Shown piece after piece: positions 53,234-62,646 of a stretch of DNA of 64,000 nucleotides (the first letter of the stretch is position 1; each line of letters opens with the position of its first letter). A program made the translations under genes and the position numbers. The notes below the pieces were generated by a model. It made no database searches, had not been told where the DNA came from, and was given only the letters and a program-made list of their open reading frames with translations. The stretch covers positions 483,460 to 547,459 of the forward strand of contig NZ_BBLZ01000001.1 in NCBI RefSeq assembly GCF_000971195.1, read 5' to 3'. The DNA comes from Demequina soli (GTDB lineage: Bacteria > Actinomycetota > Actinomycetes > Actinomycetales > Demequinaceae).

Positions 53234-54712
53234 ATGACAGACCCGCACGCGACCGCCGAGCGGATCCTGCGCCGCTTCGCCCGCGACACCAACCTCCTCA
53301 TCGCCGGGCGTCCGGTCCGCGTCTCCGCCGAGGCCGACGACACCGCCACCGCCCTCGCCGTCGCCGGGATGGCCCGCGCGCTCGGCGCGCGCCTCGTCGA
53401 GGACGACGCGACGGGCCCCGACGTGCTCGACATCGACATCCAGGGGGACGATGCTTCCCTCGCCCTGGGCGGCCGGCCGCTGGCCTCGCGCGGGGACGCC
53501 GCGGGACGCCTCGAGTTCGCGCGCGCCCACATGCCGGTCTCGACCGCGCTGGCCGCCGAGCTGGCGTCCGCCGGCACCGTCGCGGGCCTGCGGATCGGCG
53601 TCTCGATGACGCTCGAGCCCAAGACCGCGAACCTCGCGCTGCTGCTCGTGGACGCCGGCGCGGAGGTCGCCGTCTACGCGCACCCCGACGAGACCGACGC
53701 CGCGGTCGCCGACGCGCTGCGCGCGCACGGCGTCCCCGTGGACGCCGATCCCACGCTCGCCGGTCCCGCCGAGCGCGACGCCGCCCTCGCGTGGCTGGGA
53801 CGCGGCTTCGACGTCGTGGTCGACGACGGCTCGCACCTCGTGCGCCTCGCGCACGAGGCCGCGCCCGACCTGGTCGACGGGTGGATCGGCGTGACCGAGG
53901 AGACCACCTCCGGGCTCACCCCGCTGCGGGCGATGGCGGCGGCCGGGCTCCTGGGGACGCCCGTGATCGCGGTGAACGACGCGGCCACCAAGACCGGGTT
54001 CGACAACCGCTACGGCACCGGCCAGAGCTGCGTGTTCGCGATCGCGGACCTCATCGAGCAGGCGGACGTGACGGTGCGCGACCTGCCAGTCCTGATCATC
54101 GGCTACGGCCCGGTCGGCGTCGGGGTCGCGGCGCACCTGGGTGCGCTCGGCGCGCACGTGACCGTCGCCGAGATCGACCCGCTGCGCGCGCTCCTCGCCG
54201 CCCACGACGGCTACGAGGTGGGACGCGCCGAGGACCTCGCCTCCGGCGCCCTGATCATCTCCTGCACCGGGGTCGCCGGCACCGTGACCCGCGAGCTGAT
54301 CGAGCTGGGCAGCATCGTCGCCGTCGCGGGTGGCGTGCCCGGCGAGGTGGACCTGGACGAGGCGGCGCTCGAACCCGTCGAGGTCGGCGGCCGCGCGGTG
54401 GCGCACCTCGACGTCGACGTCGAGCGCGGCACCCTGATCCTGGACCGCGGCGGCTGCATCAACGTCACCGCGGCGGAGGGCAACCCGATCGAGATCATGG
54501 ACCTCAGCTTCGCGACGCAGCTCGCCGCCGTCCGGCGGCTGGTGGAGACCCGCCCCGCCGTCGGCGTCCACGCCCTGGACGATGCCGCGGTGGCCCACGT
54601 CGCGGCGACCGCGGCGCTCGTGCGCGGCATCCCGACGGACACGGCCCCCGCGGCCTCCGCCGCCGCATCGTCCGACTGGCGCTCGCGCCGCTACCGGGGG
54701 ACGTCCGCATGA
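53234..54712 (+). CDS. Divergent adenosylhomocysteinase-like protein lacking the catalytic histidines
   Basis: A 492-residue SAHH superfamily member. From residue 94 it aligns with [60 protein letters not shown], the NAD site GYGPVGVG (290-297), ID-P after E313, and [15 protein letters not shown]. The Lys (K253), Asp (D257), Asn (N258) and Glu of the active site are kept, but the positions of human H55, H301 and H353 are S124, G367 and N417. Residues 1-93 are an extra domain. A substrate other than SAH, such as S-inosylhomocysteine, is possible. -10 TAGACT (53221-53226) gives a leaderless start. Confidence 0.75.
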   Translation: MTDPHATAERILRRFARDTNLLIAGRPVRVSAEADDTATALAVAGMARALGARLVEDDATGPDVLDIDIQGDDASLALGGRPLASRGDAAGRLEFARAHMPVSTALAAELASAGTVAGLRIGVSMTLEPKTANLALLLVDAGAEVAVYAHPDETDAAVADALRAHGVPVDADPTLAGPAERDAALAWLGRGFDVVVDDGSHLVRLAHEAAPDLVDGWIGVTEETTSGLTPLRAMAAAGLLGTPVIAVNDAATKTGFDNRYGTGQSCVFAIADLIEQADVTVRDLPVLIIGYGPVGVGVAAHLGALGAHVTVAEIDPLRALLAAHDGYEVGRAEDLASGALIISCTGVAGTVTRELIELGSIVAVAGGVPGEVDLDEAALEPVEVGGRAVAHLDVDVERGTLILDRGGCINVTAAEGNPIEIMDLSFATQLAAVRRLVETRPAVGVHALDDAAVAHVAATAALVRGIPTDTAPAASAAASSDWRSRRYRGTSA

Positions 54713-56013
54713 CCACCCTCGTCTACAGCGCCGCCCTGGTCCTGCCCATGACCGCGCCGCCCGTGCTGGACGGCGCGATCGCGGTGCGCGGCCGCCGCAT
54801 CGTCCACGTCGGCGAGCGCGCGTGGGTCGTCGAGGCGCTGCGCGAGAGCGGGCACGCGTTCACCGAGCACCGCTGGGACGGCGTGCTCATGCCGGGGCTC
54901 ATCAACGCCCACACCCACCTCCAGTACACCGGCATGGCCGAGGTGGGACGCGGCAGCTACCAGGGGTTCGAGGACTGGGCGCAGGCCTTCAACCCGGTCT
55001 ACGACCGCGGTCAGGACTGGCGTTCCGCCGCCGCGGCCGGCGCCCGGATGGCCGTCGAGGCGGGCACCACCGCCGTCGCGGACATCGTCACGGACCTCGA
55101 GGCGATGTACGCGCTCAACGACGCGGGACTGCACGGCATCACCTACTGGGAGGTGATGGACTGGACCAACGCCGACTGGCGCGAGCGCGGACGCGCGCAG
55201 GTCGAGGCCGCGCTCGACGCCCTGCCGACCCCGCCGGGGACCGGGCTGAGCCCCCACGCGCCGTACTCCCTCGAGATCGTGCCGCTGCTCGACATCCCCG
55301 ACATCGTCCGCGAGCGCGGCAGCCGCATCCACATCCACCTGGGCGAGTCCGCGATCGAGCGCGAGTTCTCCCACACCGTCGCGGAGCCGTGGCAGGCCAA
55401 GGGCCTCGGCTCGCTGTCCGAGCTGCGCTCTGCCGGCTACGGCACGTCCGCGACGGACTACGTGGACCACCTGGGCGTGCTCGGCCCGGACTGCCACATC
55501 GCCCACGGCGTCTACCTGTCCGCGAAGGACCGCGCGATCCTGCGCGCCCGCGGCACGTCGGTGGCGCTGTGCCCGCGCTCGAACGCGGTGATCGGGCTCG
55601 ACGAGCCGCCCGTCGCCGCCTACCTCACCGAGGGCAGCCCGATCTCGGTGGGCACGGACTCGCTGTCGAGCTCCCCGTCCCTCGACCCCATGGGCGACGT
55701 CGCCGCGCTCCACGCGATGGCGCGCCGCCAGGGCTACGACCGCGCCGACCTCGCCGAGCGCCTGCTGGCCGCCGTCACGCTCGGCGGCGCGCGCGCGATG
55801 GGCCTGCACATGGGGCCCGACCGCACCGGCCACCTCGCGGTGGGCGCGCGCGCCGACCTGGCGTTCCTCGACGTGCCCGTCGGCGACCTCGCGACCACGC
55901 TCGAGGACCTCGCCCGCGCCGGCGACGGCCACGCCGCCGCCACCGTCATCGGCGGGCGCCTGCGCCACGCCACGCCCGCCTTCACCGACCAGACCGGAGC
56001 CACGCTCGCATGA
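54709..56013 (+). CDS. Amidohydrolase, nucleoside deaminase type (MtaD/TrzN-like)
   Basis: A 434-residue metal-dependent hydrolase. Metal ligands appear as [10 protein letters not shown] (H-x-H), HIHLGES with His and Glu, AHGVYLS (His) and TDSLSSSP (Asp), the set used by deaminases of the methylthioadenosine/SAH/aminofutalosine group. N- and C-terminal beta strands complete the composite domain (GALIVRG-type region and ARADLAFLD). Its start overlaps the SAHH-like gene (ATGA). The pairing suggests deamination of an adenosine thioether before cleavage by its neighbour; aminofutalosine or chlorohydrolase-type substrates are alternatives. Confidence 0.78.
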   Translation: MTTLVYSAALVLPMTAPPVLDGAIAVRGRRIVHVGERAWVVEALRESGHAFTEHRWDGVLMPGLINAHTHLQYTGMAEVGRGSYQGFEDWAQAFNPVYDRGQDWRSAAAAGARMAVEAGTTAVADIVTDLEAMYALNDAGLHGITYWEVMDWTNADWRERGRAQVEAALDALPTPPGTGLSPHAPYSLEIVPLLDIPDIVRERGSRIHIHLGESAIEREFSHTVAEPWQAKGLGSLSELRSAGYGTSATDYVDHLGVLGPDCHIAHGVYLSAKDRAILRARGTSVALCPRSNAVIGLDEPPVAAYLTEGSPISVGTDSLSSSPSLDPMGDVAALHAMARRQGYDRADLAERLLAAVTLGGARAMGLHMGPDRTGHLAVGARADLAFLDVPVGDLATTLEDLARAGDGHAAATVIGGRLRHATPAFTDQTGATLA

Positions 56014-56435
56014 CCATCCCCGCCACCGCGACCATGCTCGGCCTCGAGGCCCACCCCGAGGGCGGCTGGTTCCGCCGCACGTACACCTCGGGCATCCCCG
56101 TCGACACCGGCGGCGGCGCGCGCCCCGCCGCCACGATCATCCACTACCTCCTCACCCCCGGCGAGGAGAGCGCGTGGCACGTGGTCACCTCCGACGAGAT
56201 GTGGCTATGGCACGGCCCCGGCGCGCTCGAGCTGCGCCTCGGCGGGTCGGGTGACACCCCGGACGATGCGCCGGAGACCCTGGTGATGGGCCCCGACCTG
56301 GCATCGGGCCAGGTCGCGCAGGTGCTCGTGCCGGCGGGCACGTGGCAGGCCGCGCGCCTCGCGGGCGACGCGGAGGCGCTCGTCAGCTGCGTGGTCTCCC
56401 CCGGCTTCGACTTCGCCGACTGGCGGCTCGCGTAG
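56010..56435 (+). CDS. Cupin, DUF985 family
   Basis: A 141-residue single-domain cupin with the DUF985 pattern: LEAHPEGGWFRRTY, ATIIHYLLTPGEESAWHVVTSDEMWLWHGPGALEL and VLVPAGTWQAARL, ending VSPGFDFADWRL. The family probably binds a sugar or small ligand; no reaction is established. Its ATG overlaps the amidohydrolase stop, so it belongs to the same operon and may act on the same pathway. The 10-mer motif at 56261 encodes Asp-Asp-Ala in a loop. Confidence 0.88.
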   Translation: MTIPATATMLGLEAHPEGGWFRRTYTSGIPVDTGGGARPAATIIHYLLTPGEESAWHVVTSDEMWLWHGPGALELRLGGSGDTPDDAPETLVMGPDLASGQVAQVLVPAGTWQAARLAGDAEALVSCVVSPGFDFADWRLA

Positions 56436-56451
56436 GCGCATCCCCGCGTCT

Positions 56452-56480
56452 CACGATGCGGCGGCATCGCCCGCATCGTG
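56452..56480. terminator. Hairpin from near-motif repeats between the cupin and binding-protein genes
   Basis: CACGATGCG (56452-56460) and CGCATCGTG (56472-56480) form a 9-bp stem with an 11-base loop, 17 bases beyond the cupin stop. Both arms are one-base variants of the abundant 10-mer. It probably ends the upstream operon; a -10 TAGACT (56486-56491) for the next gene follows. Confidence 0.5.
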
Positions 56481-56547
56481 GCCGGTAGACTGTGCCCGCA
56501 CGGCCAGCGGTGGCCGTCCCCTCCCCCAACTCTTCCAAGGAGCATCC

Positions 56548-57420
56548 ATGACCAGCACACGTGTGCGCGCCGGCCTTCTCGCGACGACCGCCCTGGGCGC
56601 GCTGATGATGGCGGGCTGCTCCTCCACGTCGTCCGACTCGGAGGCCTCGACGTCGGCGTCCACCGACGCCACCGCATCGTCCGCCGCCGAGCTGGAGACC
56701 CTCACCCCGGGCAAGCTCACCATCGCGACCGGCGAGCCCGCCTACGAGCCGTGGGTCGTCAACGACGACCCCGCGTCGGGCGAGGGCTTCGAGGCCGCCG
56801 TCGCGTACGCCGTCGCGGAGCAGATGGGCTTCTCGAAGGACGACGTCGTGTGGGTCCGCTCGAGCTTCGACTCGGCCATCGCGCCCGGCGCGAAGGACTG
56901 GGACATGAACATCCAGCAGTTCTCGATCACCGACGAGCGCAAGCAGGCCGTCGACTTCACGAGCCCGTACTACACGACCACGCAGGCCGTGGTGACGGTC
57001 GAGGGCTCGGCCGCCGCCGACGCGACCACGGTCGCGGAGCTCAAGGACCTCAAGATCGGCGTCCCGTCCGGCACCACCTCGTACACGGTGGCCGCCGAGG
57101 TGCTGGGCGACCAGAACCTCGCCGTGTTCAACTCGTCCGAGGACGCCGTGCTGGCGCTCACCTCGGGCCAGATCGACGCGTTCGTCATCGACCTGCCGTC
57201 GGCCTTCTACCTCTCCGCCGTCGAGCTCGAGAACGGCAAGATCGTCGGCCAGTTCGCGGACAGCACCGGCGGCGACGAGTTCGGCATCGTCCTGCCCAAG
57301 GGCTCGTCGCTGACGGCGCCCGCGACCGCCGCGGTGGACGCCCTGCGCGAGGACGGCACGCTCGACTCGCTCCAGACCCAGTGGCTGTCGACCGCGGTCG
57401 ACGTCCCGGTCCTGAAGTAA
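56548..57420 (+). CDS. Amino-acid ABC transporter substrate-binding lipoprotein
   Basis: A 290-residue family 3 solute-binding protein. Lipobox cysteine at C24 (LMMAGCSST), a Ser/Thr/Ala linker holding the 10-mer motif, then GKLTIATGEPAYEPWVVNDD, EGFEAAVAYAVAEQMG, FDSAIAPGAKDWDMNIQQFSITDERKQAVDFTSPYYT and a DAFVIDLPSAF hinge, all typical of polar amino-acid binders. The ligand is unknown. AAGGAG precedes the ATG; a promoter -10 TAGACT lies at 56486-56491. Confidence 0.92.
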   Translation: MTSTRVRAGLLATTALGALMMAGCSSTSSDSEASTSASTDATASSAAELETLTPGKLTIATGEPAYEPWVVNDDPASGEGFEAAVAYAVAEQMGFSKDDVVWVRSSFDSAIAPGAKDWDMNIQQFSITDERKQAVDFTSPYYTTTQAVVTVEGSAAADATTVAELKDLKIGVPSGTTSYTVAAEVLGDQNLAVFNSSEDAVLALTSGQIDAFVIDLPSAFYLSAVELENGKIVGQFADSTGGDEFGIVLPKGSSLTAPATAAVDALREDGTLDSLQTQWLSTAVDVPVLK

Positions 57421-57438
57421 CCCCGAGGTAGGCGCACG

Positions 57439-58305
57439 ATGACGGAACGGGCGGCGGTGGAGGCCTGGGAGCCCAGCTCACTCGAGCTGGAGCGCCGCCT
57501 CGCGCGCAAGCGAGCCTCCCGCCGCTCGGTCCTCATCGCGCTGTTCTCGACCGTCGCGTTCGCGGCCCTCGCGTGGTGGGCGATCGTGAGCTCGCCGGGC
57601 TGGGAGGGCGTGCAGCAGCAGTTCTTCAGCCCCGAGGTGGCCAGGAAGGCGTTCCCCAAGGTCCTCGAGGGCCTGTGGCTGAACATCCGGGTGCTGTTCT
57701 TCGCGACGATAGTCGTCGCGGTGCTCGGCACGCTGCTCGCGGTGATGCGCTCGCTGCGCGGGCCCGTGTGGTTCCCGGTGCGCGCCCTCGCCACGGGCTA
57801 CACGGACCTCTTCCGCGGGCTGCCCGTGCTCATCGTGCTGTACCTGGTCGGCTTCGGGATCCCGGCGCTCAACCCCGAGAGCCGCATCTCGGTGGCCGTG
57901 CTCGGCACCGTCGGCATCTCGCTGTGCTACTCCGCCTACGTGGCCGAGGTGCTGCGCGCCGGCATGGAGGCCGTCCACCCGTCGCAGCGCATCGCGGCCC
58001 GCTCGCTGGGCCTGTCCCACGCGCAGACGCTGCGCCTCGTGGTGATCCCGCAGGCGCTGCGCAAGGTGGTGCCCGCGCTCATGAACGACTTCGTGTCGAT
58101 GCAGAAGGACGTGGGCCTCATCTCGGTGCTCGGCGCCGTGGACGCGGTCCGCGCCGCGCAGATCGTCACCGCGCAGACCTACAACTTCACGCCCTACGTG
58201 GTCGCCGGCCTGCTCTTCGTCGCGCTGAGCTTCCCGATGATCCGCCTCACCGACGCGGTCCAGGCGCGCATGGCCCGCCGCGAGCAGATCGGAGGGACGG
58301 TGTGA
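57439..58305 (+). CDS. Amino-acid ABC transporter permease (HisM/GlnP type)
   Basis: A 288-residue permease with a cytoplasmic N-terminus, an N-terminal membrane segment (about 32-50), an extracytoplasmic stretch and the conserved HisMQ core (FPKVLEGLWLNIRVLFFATIVVAVLGTLLAVMRS, YTDLFRGLPVLIVLYLVGFG). The EAA coupling loop is AGMEAVHPSQRIAARSLGLSHAQTLRLVVIPQA. As a single permease gene it should form a homodimer. It overlaps the ATPase start by GTGA. Confidence 0.93.
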   Translation: MTERAAVEAWEPSSLELERRLARKRASRRSVLIALFSTVAFAALAWWAIVSSPGWEGVQQQFFSPEVARKAFPKVLEGLWLNIRVLFFATIVVAVLGTLLAVMRSLRGPVWFPVRALATGYTDLFRGLPVLIVLYLVGFGIPALNPESRISVAVLGTVGISLCYSAYVAEVLRAGMEAVHPSQRIAARSLGLSHAQTLRLVVIPQALRKVVPALMNDFVSMQKDVGLISVLGAVDAVRAAQIVTAQTYNFTPYVVAGLLFVALSFPMIRLTDAVQARMARREQIGGTV

Positions 58306-59036
58306 GCGTCCTCGAGCTCGACAACGTCCACAAGCTGTTCGGCGACAACCACGTCCTGCGCGGCGTCGACCTCACGGTCGACGAGCACGAGGTCGTGGTC
58401 GTCATCGGAGCGTCCGGCTCGGGCAAGTCGACGCTCATGCGCACCATCAACCTCATCGAGCGCGTCGACGACGGCCGCATCCTGCTCAGCGGCGACGACA
58501 TCACCGAGCCGACGGTCGACGTCGACAAGGTGCGCGCCCGCATCGGCGTCGTGTTCCAGCACTTCAACCTGTTCCCCCACATGCGCGTGATCGACAACGT
58601 CACGCTCGCGGCCCGCAAGGTCCACGGGACCGACGCCGACGTCGCGCGCGACCGCGCGATCGGGCTGCTCGACAAGTTCGGGCTCGGCGAGAAGGTCGAC
58701 GACTACCCCGACCGCCTCTCGGGCGGCCAGCAGCAGCGCGTCGCGATCGTCCGCGCGATCCTCACCGACCCCGAGCTGCTCCTGCTCGACGAGATCACCT
58801 CGGCGCTCGACCCCATGCTGGTCGGCGAGGTGCTCGACCTGGTGCGCGACCTCAAGGCTCAGGGCTCGACCATGCTCATGGCGACGCACGAGATGTCCTT
58901 CGCCGCCTCGGTGGCGGACCGCATCGTCTTCATGCACGCCGGCCGTCCCCTCGAGGTGGGCACCCCGGACCAGATCTTCGGCGACCCGCAGCAGCCGGAG
59001 ACCCGCGAGTTCCTCGCGCGCATCACGCACCGCTGA
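58302..59036 (+). CDS. Amino-acid ABC transporter ATP-binding protein
   Basis: A 244-residue GlnQ/HisP-type ATPase: Walker A GASGSGKST, RTINLIERVDDGRI, FQHFNLFPHMRVIDNV, signature LSGGQQQRVAIVRAI, Walker B LLLLDEITSALDPMLVGEVL and H-loop ATHEMSFA. The Walker B 'DEITSALDP' with Ile for Pro is a familiar variant in this subfamily. It ends the importer operon and is followed by a family A repeat. The importer lies directly downstream of the SAHH-like operon, so it may import a related sulfur amino acid; that link is only positional. Confidence 0.93.
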   Translation: MSVLELDNVHKLFGDNHVLRGVDLTVDEHEVVVVIGASGSGKSTLMRTINLIERVDDGRILLSGDDITEPTVDVDKVRARIGVVFQHFNLFPHMRVIDNVTLAARKVHGTDADVARDRAIGLLDKFGLGEKVDDYPDRLSGGQQQRVAIVRAILTDPELLLLDEITSALDPMLVGEVLDLVRDLKAQGSTMLMATHEMSFAASVADRIVFMHAGRPLEVGTPDQIFGDPQQPETREFLARITHR

Positions 59037-59052
59037 GCCCCCCACTCCGCGC

Positions 59053-59160
59053 GACCGTCCCCCACACGCGATCTGCAGTGGGAGGGCCTCTGGTCGAGGT
59101 TCACCGCGCGACCTGCATCGCGTGAACGGTCACAGCGACCCGCCTGTGTGGGGCAAGGTC
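59053..59160 (+). repeat. 108-bp MITE-like palindromic element, family A copy 4
   Basis: 15-bp ends GACCGTCCCCCACAC and GTGTGGGGCAAGGTC pair with two mismatches. Inside are CGATCTGCAG near the left end and GCGCGACCTGCATCGCGTGA in the middle. It lies between the convergent ATPase and GH65 genes. Confidence 0.8.
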
Positions 59161-59186
59161 ACTGTCGGGCAAGGTCAGGCAGCCCG

Positions 59187-61703
59187 CTACTCGTAGTCGT
59201 CGGGCTCGACCACCGCGGGCAGCGACGCCGTCACGACCGACCCGTCTGCGCGCAGCGTGCCGTGGAACGCCGAGGCGTCGGGCGCGCCGGGCAGCCGCGG
59301 CCCCTGGTCGGCCAGCGGCACCACCGCGTCCTCGCCGCGCAGCACGCTCACGCGGTGCCCGCGCACCATCACGGTGAGCCCCTGTCCCTCCTCGACCGTG
59401 AACGCGATCTCGTGCTGGCGCAGCGTCACCAGCAGCCGGGTGCCGCGCTGGGTCAGCCGGAAGCGCATCTCGGGCCACGACTCGGGCAGCCGCGGGTCGA
59501 ACGACAGCACGCCGCCGTAGTCGCGCATGCCACCGAAGCCGTGCACGAGCGCCGACCACACTCCACCCGCGGACGCGACGTGCACCCCGTCGGCGGTGTT
59601 GGAGTGGAGGTCCGCGATGTCGACGAGCAGCCCGTCCCAGAAGTAGCGCAGCGCGAGCTCGTGGTAGCCCACCTCGGCGGCCATGATCGACTGGACCACC
59701 CCGGACAGCGTCGAGTCGCCGGTGGTGATGGGGTCGTAGTAGTCGAAGTCGGCCTTCTTCTCCTCCGCGGTGAACTGGTCGCCCTGGAGGAACAGCGCGA
59801 GCACCACGTCCGCCTGCTTGAGCACCTGGAACCGGTAGATCACCAGCGGGTGGAAGTGCAGCAGCAGCGGGCGCTTCTCCGGCGGGGTGTTCTCGAGGTC
59901 CCACAGCTCGCGCTCGTGGAACAGCGCGTCCTGCGGGTGGATGCCCAGGTCGTCGTCCCACAGGATCGCCATGGCCTCCGCGGCGGACTCCCACTCGATG
60001 ACCTCGGCGTCCTCGAGGCCCAGGCGCGCGACCATCTTGCGGTGCTGGTCGGGCCACATGGACGCGAGCTTGCGCACGGCCGCCGCCGCGGCGCGCAGGT
60101 TGAAGCGCGCCATGACGTTCGTGTAGAGGTTGTCGTTCACCACGGTCGTGTACTCGTCGGGGCCGGTGACGCCGTGGATGCGGAAGCTCGACCCGTCGCC
60201 CTTGATGTTGCGCCAGAATCCCAGGTCCGCCCACATGCGGGCGGTCTGCACGAGGATGTCGATGCCCTCGCGGGCGAGGAACTCGTCGTCGCCGGTGGCC
60301 TTGACGTACTTGTCGATCGCGAAGGAGATGTCGGCGTCGATGTGGTATTGCGCGGTGCCGGCCGCGTAGTACGCGGACGCCTCCTCGCCGTTGACGGTGC
60401 GCCACGGGAACAGCGCCCCGTGCTGGGCCAGCTCGCCGGCCCGCTCGACGGCCTTCGGCAGCATCCGGTAGCGGTAGCGCAGCGCGTTCCGGGCGATGCC
60501 GGGCGACGTGTAGACGAAGAACGGGACCACGTAGATCTCGGTGTCCCAGAAGTAGTGGCCGCTGTAGCCCGAGCCGGTCACGCCCTTCGCCGCCACGCCC
60601 TGCCCGTCGCCGCGGGCGGCGGCCTGCGCGAGCTGGAACAGGTTCCAGCGGATCGCCTGCTGCACGCGGTCGTCGCCGTCGACCTCGACGTCGGAGCGCC
60701 GCCAGAAGTCCGCGAGCCACTCCTCCTGGTCCGCGAACTGGTGCTCGACGCCCTCGCTCCGCACGCGCGCGAGCGTGCGGTGGCAGCGGTCGCCGAGCTC
60801 GCGCGCCGGCACCATGCGGGACGTGTGATAGGTCACGACCTTGGTCAGCGAGAACGTCCGCCCCGGCTGCGCGTGGAAGCGGAACACCTGCTTGGCGTAG
60901 TCGGGCTGGATCTCGGTCTCGATCGCGACGTCGCCGTCGAACTCGTACGAGTGCTCCATCGCGACCGCGAGCGTCATGCCCGAGTTCACCGCCTCGTAGC
61001 CGAGCATGAGGTGATCGCCGTGGGCGCGGTGGATGCGCGGCTCGAGGACCCGCTCGTTGAAGGACTCCGACTTGCGCGGGTCGAAGCCGGCGGTGGCGCC
61101 GGGCGACGATCGGTACTCGTCGGCGCCGGCCTGCCGGTTGAGCAGCTGCGAGGAGATCGCGATGGGCGCCTCCTTGTCCAGCAGCGTCACCTCGAACTGC
61201 ATGATCGCGAGGTGGCGCTGGGTGAACGACACCATGCGCCGCGACCGCACGCGCACGCGGTTGCCCGCGGGTGTGCGCCACAGCAGGTCGCGCGTGAGCA
61301 CGCCCGTGCGCATGTCGAGCGTGCGCGAGTACTCGGGCAGGTCCGCGATGGACAGCAGCAGCGGCTCGTCGTCGACGTACAGCCGGATCACCTTGGGGTC
61401 GGGCACGTTGACGATGGTCTGGCCGGTCCGCGCGAAGCCGTACGCCTCCTCGGCGTGCCGGATCCGGTAGGTCTCGTGGAAGCCGTTGATGAAGGTGCCG
61501 TGCGCGTGCGCGTCGTGGCCCTCCTCGATGTTGCCGCGCAGGCCCAGGTAGCCGTTGCCCACCGAGAACAGCGTCTCGGTGGTGCCCAGGTCCTCGGCGC
61601 CGAACTCGGTCTCGATCAGCCGCCACGGGTCCGCGGGGAACCGCAGCTCGTCCACGTAGTCGGGCGCGCTCGTGTCGCCGAGCGCCCGCTGCGCCGCCTT
61701 CAT
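59187..61703 (-). CDS. Glycoside hydrolase family 65 disaccharide phosphorylase
   Basis: An 838-residue GH65 protein, of the family that phosphorolyses trehalose, maltose, kojibiose or nigerose to beta-glucose 1-phosphate. The N-terminal beta-sandwich begins ETLFSVGNGYLGLRGNIEEG; the (alpha/alpha)6 barrel has GYSGHYFWDTEIYVVPFF and the catalytic glutamate in HGVTGPDEYTTVVNDNLYTN (about residue 516); phosphate-binding TTGDSTLSGVVQSIMAAEVGY and HVASAGGVW follow. Phosphorylase rather than hydrolase is supported by the beta-phosphoglucomutase-like gene overlapping it by ATGA. The disaccharide cannot be assigned. Confidence 0.9.
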   Translation of the reverse strand: MKAAQRALGDTSAPDYVDELRFPADPWRLIETEFGAEDLGTTETLFSVGNGYLGLRGNIEEGHDAHAHGTFINGFHETYRIRHAEEAYGFARTGQTIVNVPDPKVIRLYVDDEPLLLSIADLPEYSRTLDMRTGVLTRDLLWRTPAGNRVRVRSRRMVSFTQRHLAIMQFEVTLLDKEAPIAISSQLLNRQAGADEYRSSPGATAGFDPRKSESFNERVLEPRIHRAHGDHLMLGYEAVNSGMTLAVAMEHSYEFDGDVAIETEIQPDYAKQVFRFHAQPGRTFSLTKVVTYHTSRMVPARELGDRCHRTLARVRSEGVEHQFADQEEWLADFWRRSDVEVDGDDRVQQAIRWNLFQLAQAAARGDGQGVAAKGVTGSGYSGHYFWDTEIYVVPFFVYTSPGIARNALRYRYRMLPKAVERAGELAQHGALFPWRTVNGEEASAYYAAGTAQYHIDADISFAIDKYVKATGDDEFLAREGIDILVQTARMWADLGFWRNIKGDGSSFRIHGVTGPDEYTTVVNDNLYTNVMARFNLRAAAAAVRKLASMWPDQHRKMVARLGLEDAEVIEWESAAEAMAILWDDDLGIHPQDALFHERELWDLENTPPEKRPLLLHFHPLVIYRFQVLKQADVVLALFLQGDQFTAEEKKADFDYYDPITTGDSTLSGVVQSIMAAEVGYHELALRYFWDGLLVDIADLHSNTADGVHVASAGGVWSALVHGFGGMRDYGGVLSFDPRLPESWPEMRFRLTQRGTRLLVTLRQHEIAFTVEEGQGLTVMVRGHRVSVLRGEDAVVPLADQGPRLPGAPDASAFHGTLRADGSVVTASLPAVVEPDDYE

Positions 61704-62452
61704 CCCTGCACCAGCTCCCTCAGGTCCTCGACGACGATGTCCGCCCCGCCCTCGCGCAGCTCCTCGGCACCCGCGCCGCGGTCCACGCCCACGACCAGGC
61801 CGAACGCCCCGGCCCTGCCGGCCTGGACGCCCGACATGGCGTCCTCGACCACCACGGCGCGCTCCTTGGGCACGCCCAGCAGCTCGGCCGCATAGAGATA
61901 GGTGTCGGGAGCCGGCTTGCCCGCGATGCCGTGGTCGGCGGCGACCTGGCCGCTCACCACGTGCACGAAGCGGTCCGCAAGCCCGGCGGCCTCGAGCACG
62001 GCGGGGGCGTTCCTGGACGAGGACACGACCGCCATCGCGCAGCCGATCGCCTCGAGGTGCTCGATCAGCGCGACCGAGCCCGCGTACGGCGTGACGCCCT
62101 CGTCGTGCAGGATCCGCGCGAACGCCTCGTTCTTGTCGTTGCCCAGCCCGCAGACGGTCTCGGTGCCCGGCGCATCGTCCGGCGTGCCCTCGGGGAGGTG
62201 CACGCCGCGCGATGCAAGGCACGCGCGCACGCCGTCGTAGCGGGGCTTCCCGTCGACGTACGTGAAGTAGTCGTCGTCCGTGTAGGCCGGGGTGATGCCG
62301 TGCGACTCGAAGTAGTCCGTGAACATGCGCCGCCACGCATCCATGTGCACGTCCGCGGTCGGCGTGAGCACGCCGTCCAGATCGAACAGCGCGGCGGCGA
62401 AGCTCGCGTCGGGCACCTGCGGCAGGCGCCAGGGGCTGGTCTCGGTCGTCAC
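61700..62452 (-). CDS. HAD family hydrolase, beta-phosphoglucomutase-like
   Basis: A 250-residue HAD superfamily protein: nucleophile and acid D24 and D26 in ALFDLDGVLTPTADVH, a cap domain (about 40-110), motif II VVSSSRNAPAV, and motif III AGKPAPDTYLYAAELLG with EDAMSGVQAGRAGAFG. The pairing with a GH65 phosphorylase indicates conversion of beta-glucose 1-phosphate to glucose 6-phosphate, linking disaccharide use to glycolysis. The GTG start at 62452 has GGGAGA upstream. A phosphatase role cannot be excluded. Confidence 0.87.
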   Translation of the reverse strand: MTTETSPWRLPQVPDASFAAALFDLDGVLTPTADVHMDAWRRMFTDYFESHGITPAYTDDDYFTYVDGKPRYDGVRACLASRGVHLPEGTPDDAPGTETVCGLGNDKNEAFARILHDEGVTPYAGSVALIEHLEAIGCAMAVVSSSRNAPAVLEAAGLADRFVHVVSGQVAADHGIAGKPAPDTYLYAAELLGVPKERAVVVEDAMSGVQAGRAGAFGLVVGVDRGAGAEELREGGADIVVEDLRELVQG

Positions 62453-62646
62453 GGGGTCTCCCTCCAGCTCGTGTCTCGGGCGGCATGCCCGGCATCCGCT
62501 CGAACGCACGCGCCCTCCGGAGCATGCCCAGCGGCGCCGCGTCACGTCCCTTCGATACTAGCCACCACCCCTCCCGGACGGGCCGGGACCGGGGACGATG
62601 CGCCTCCCGGCCCGGCATCGGGACCCCCGCGCCGTACAGTGGTCGG

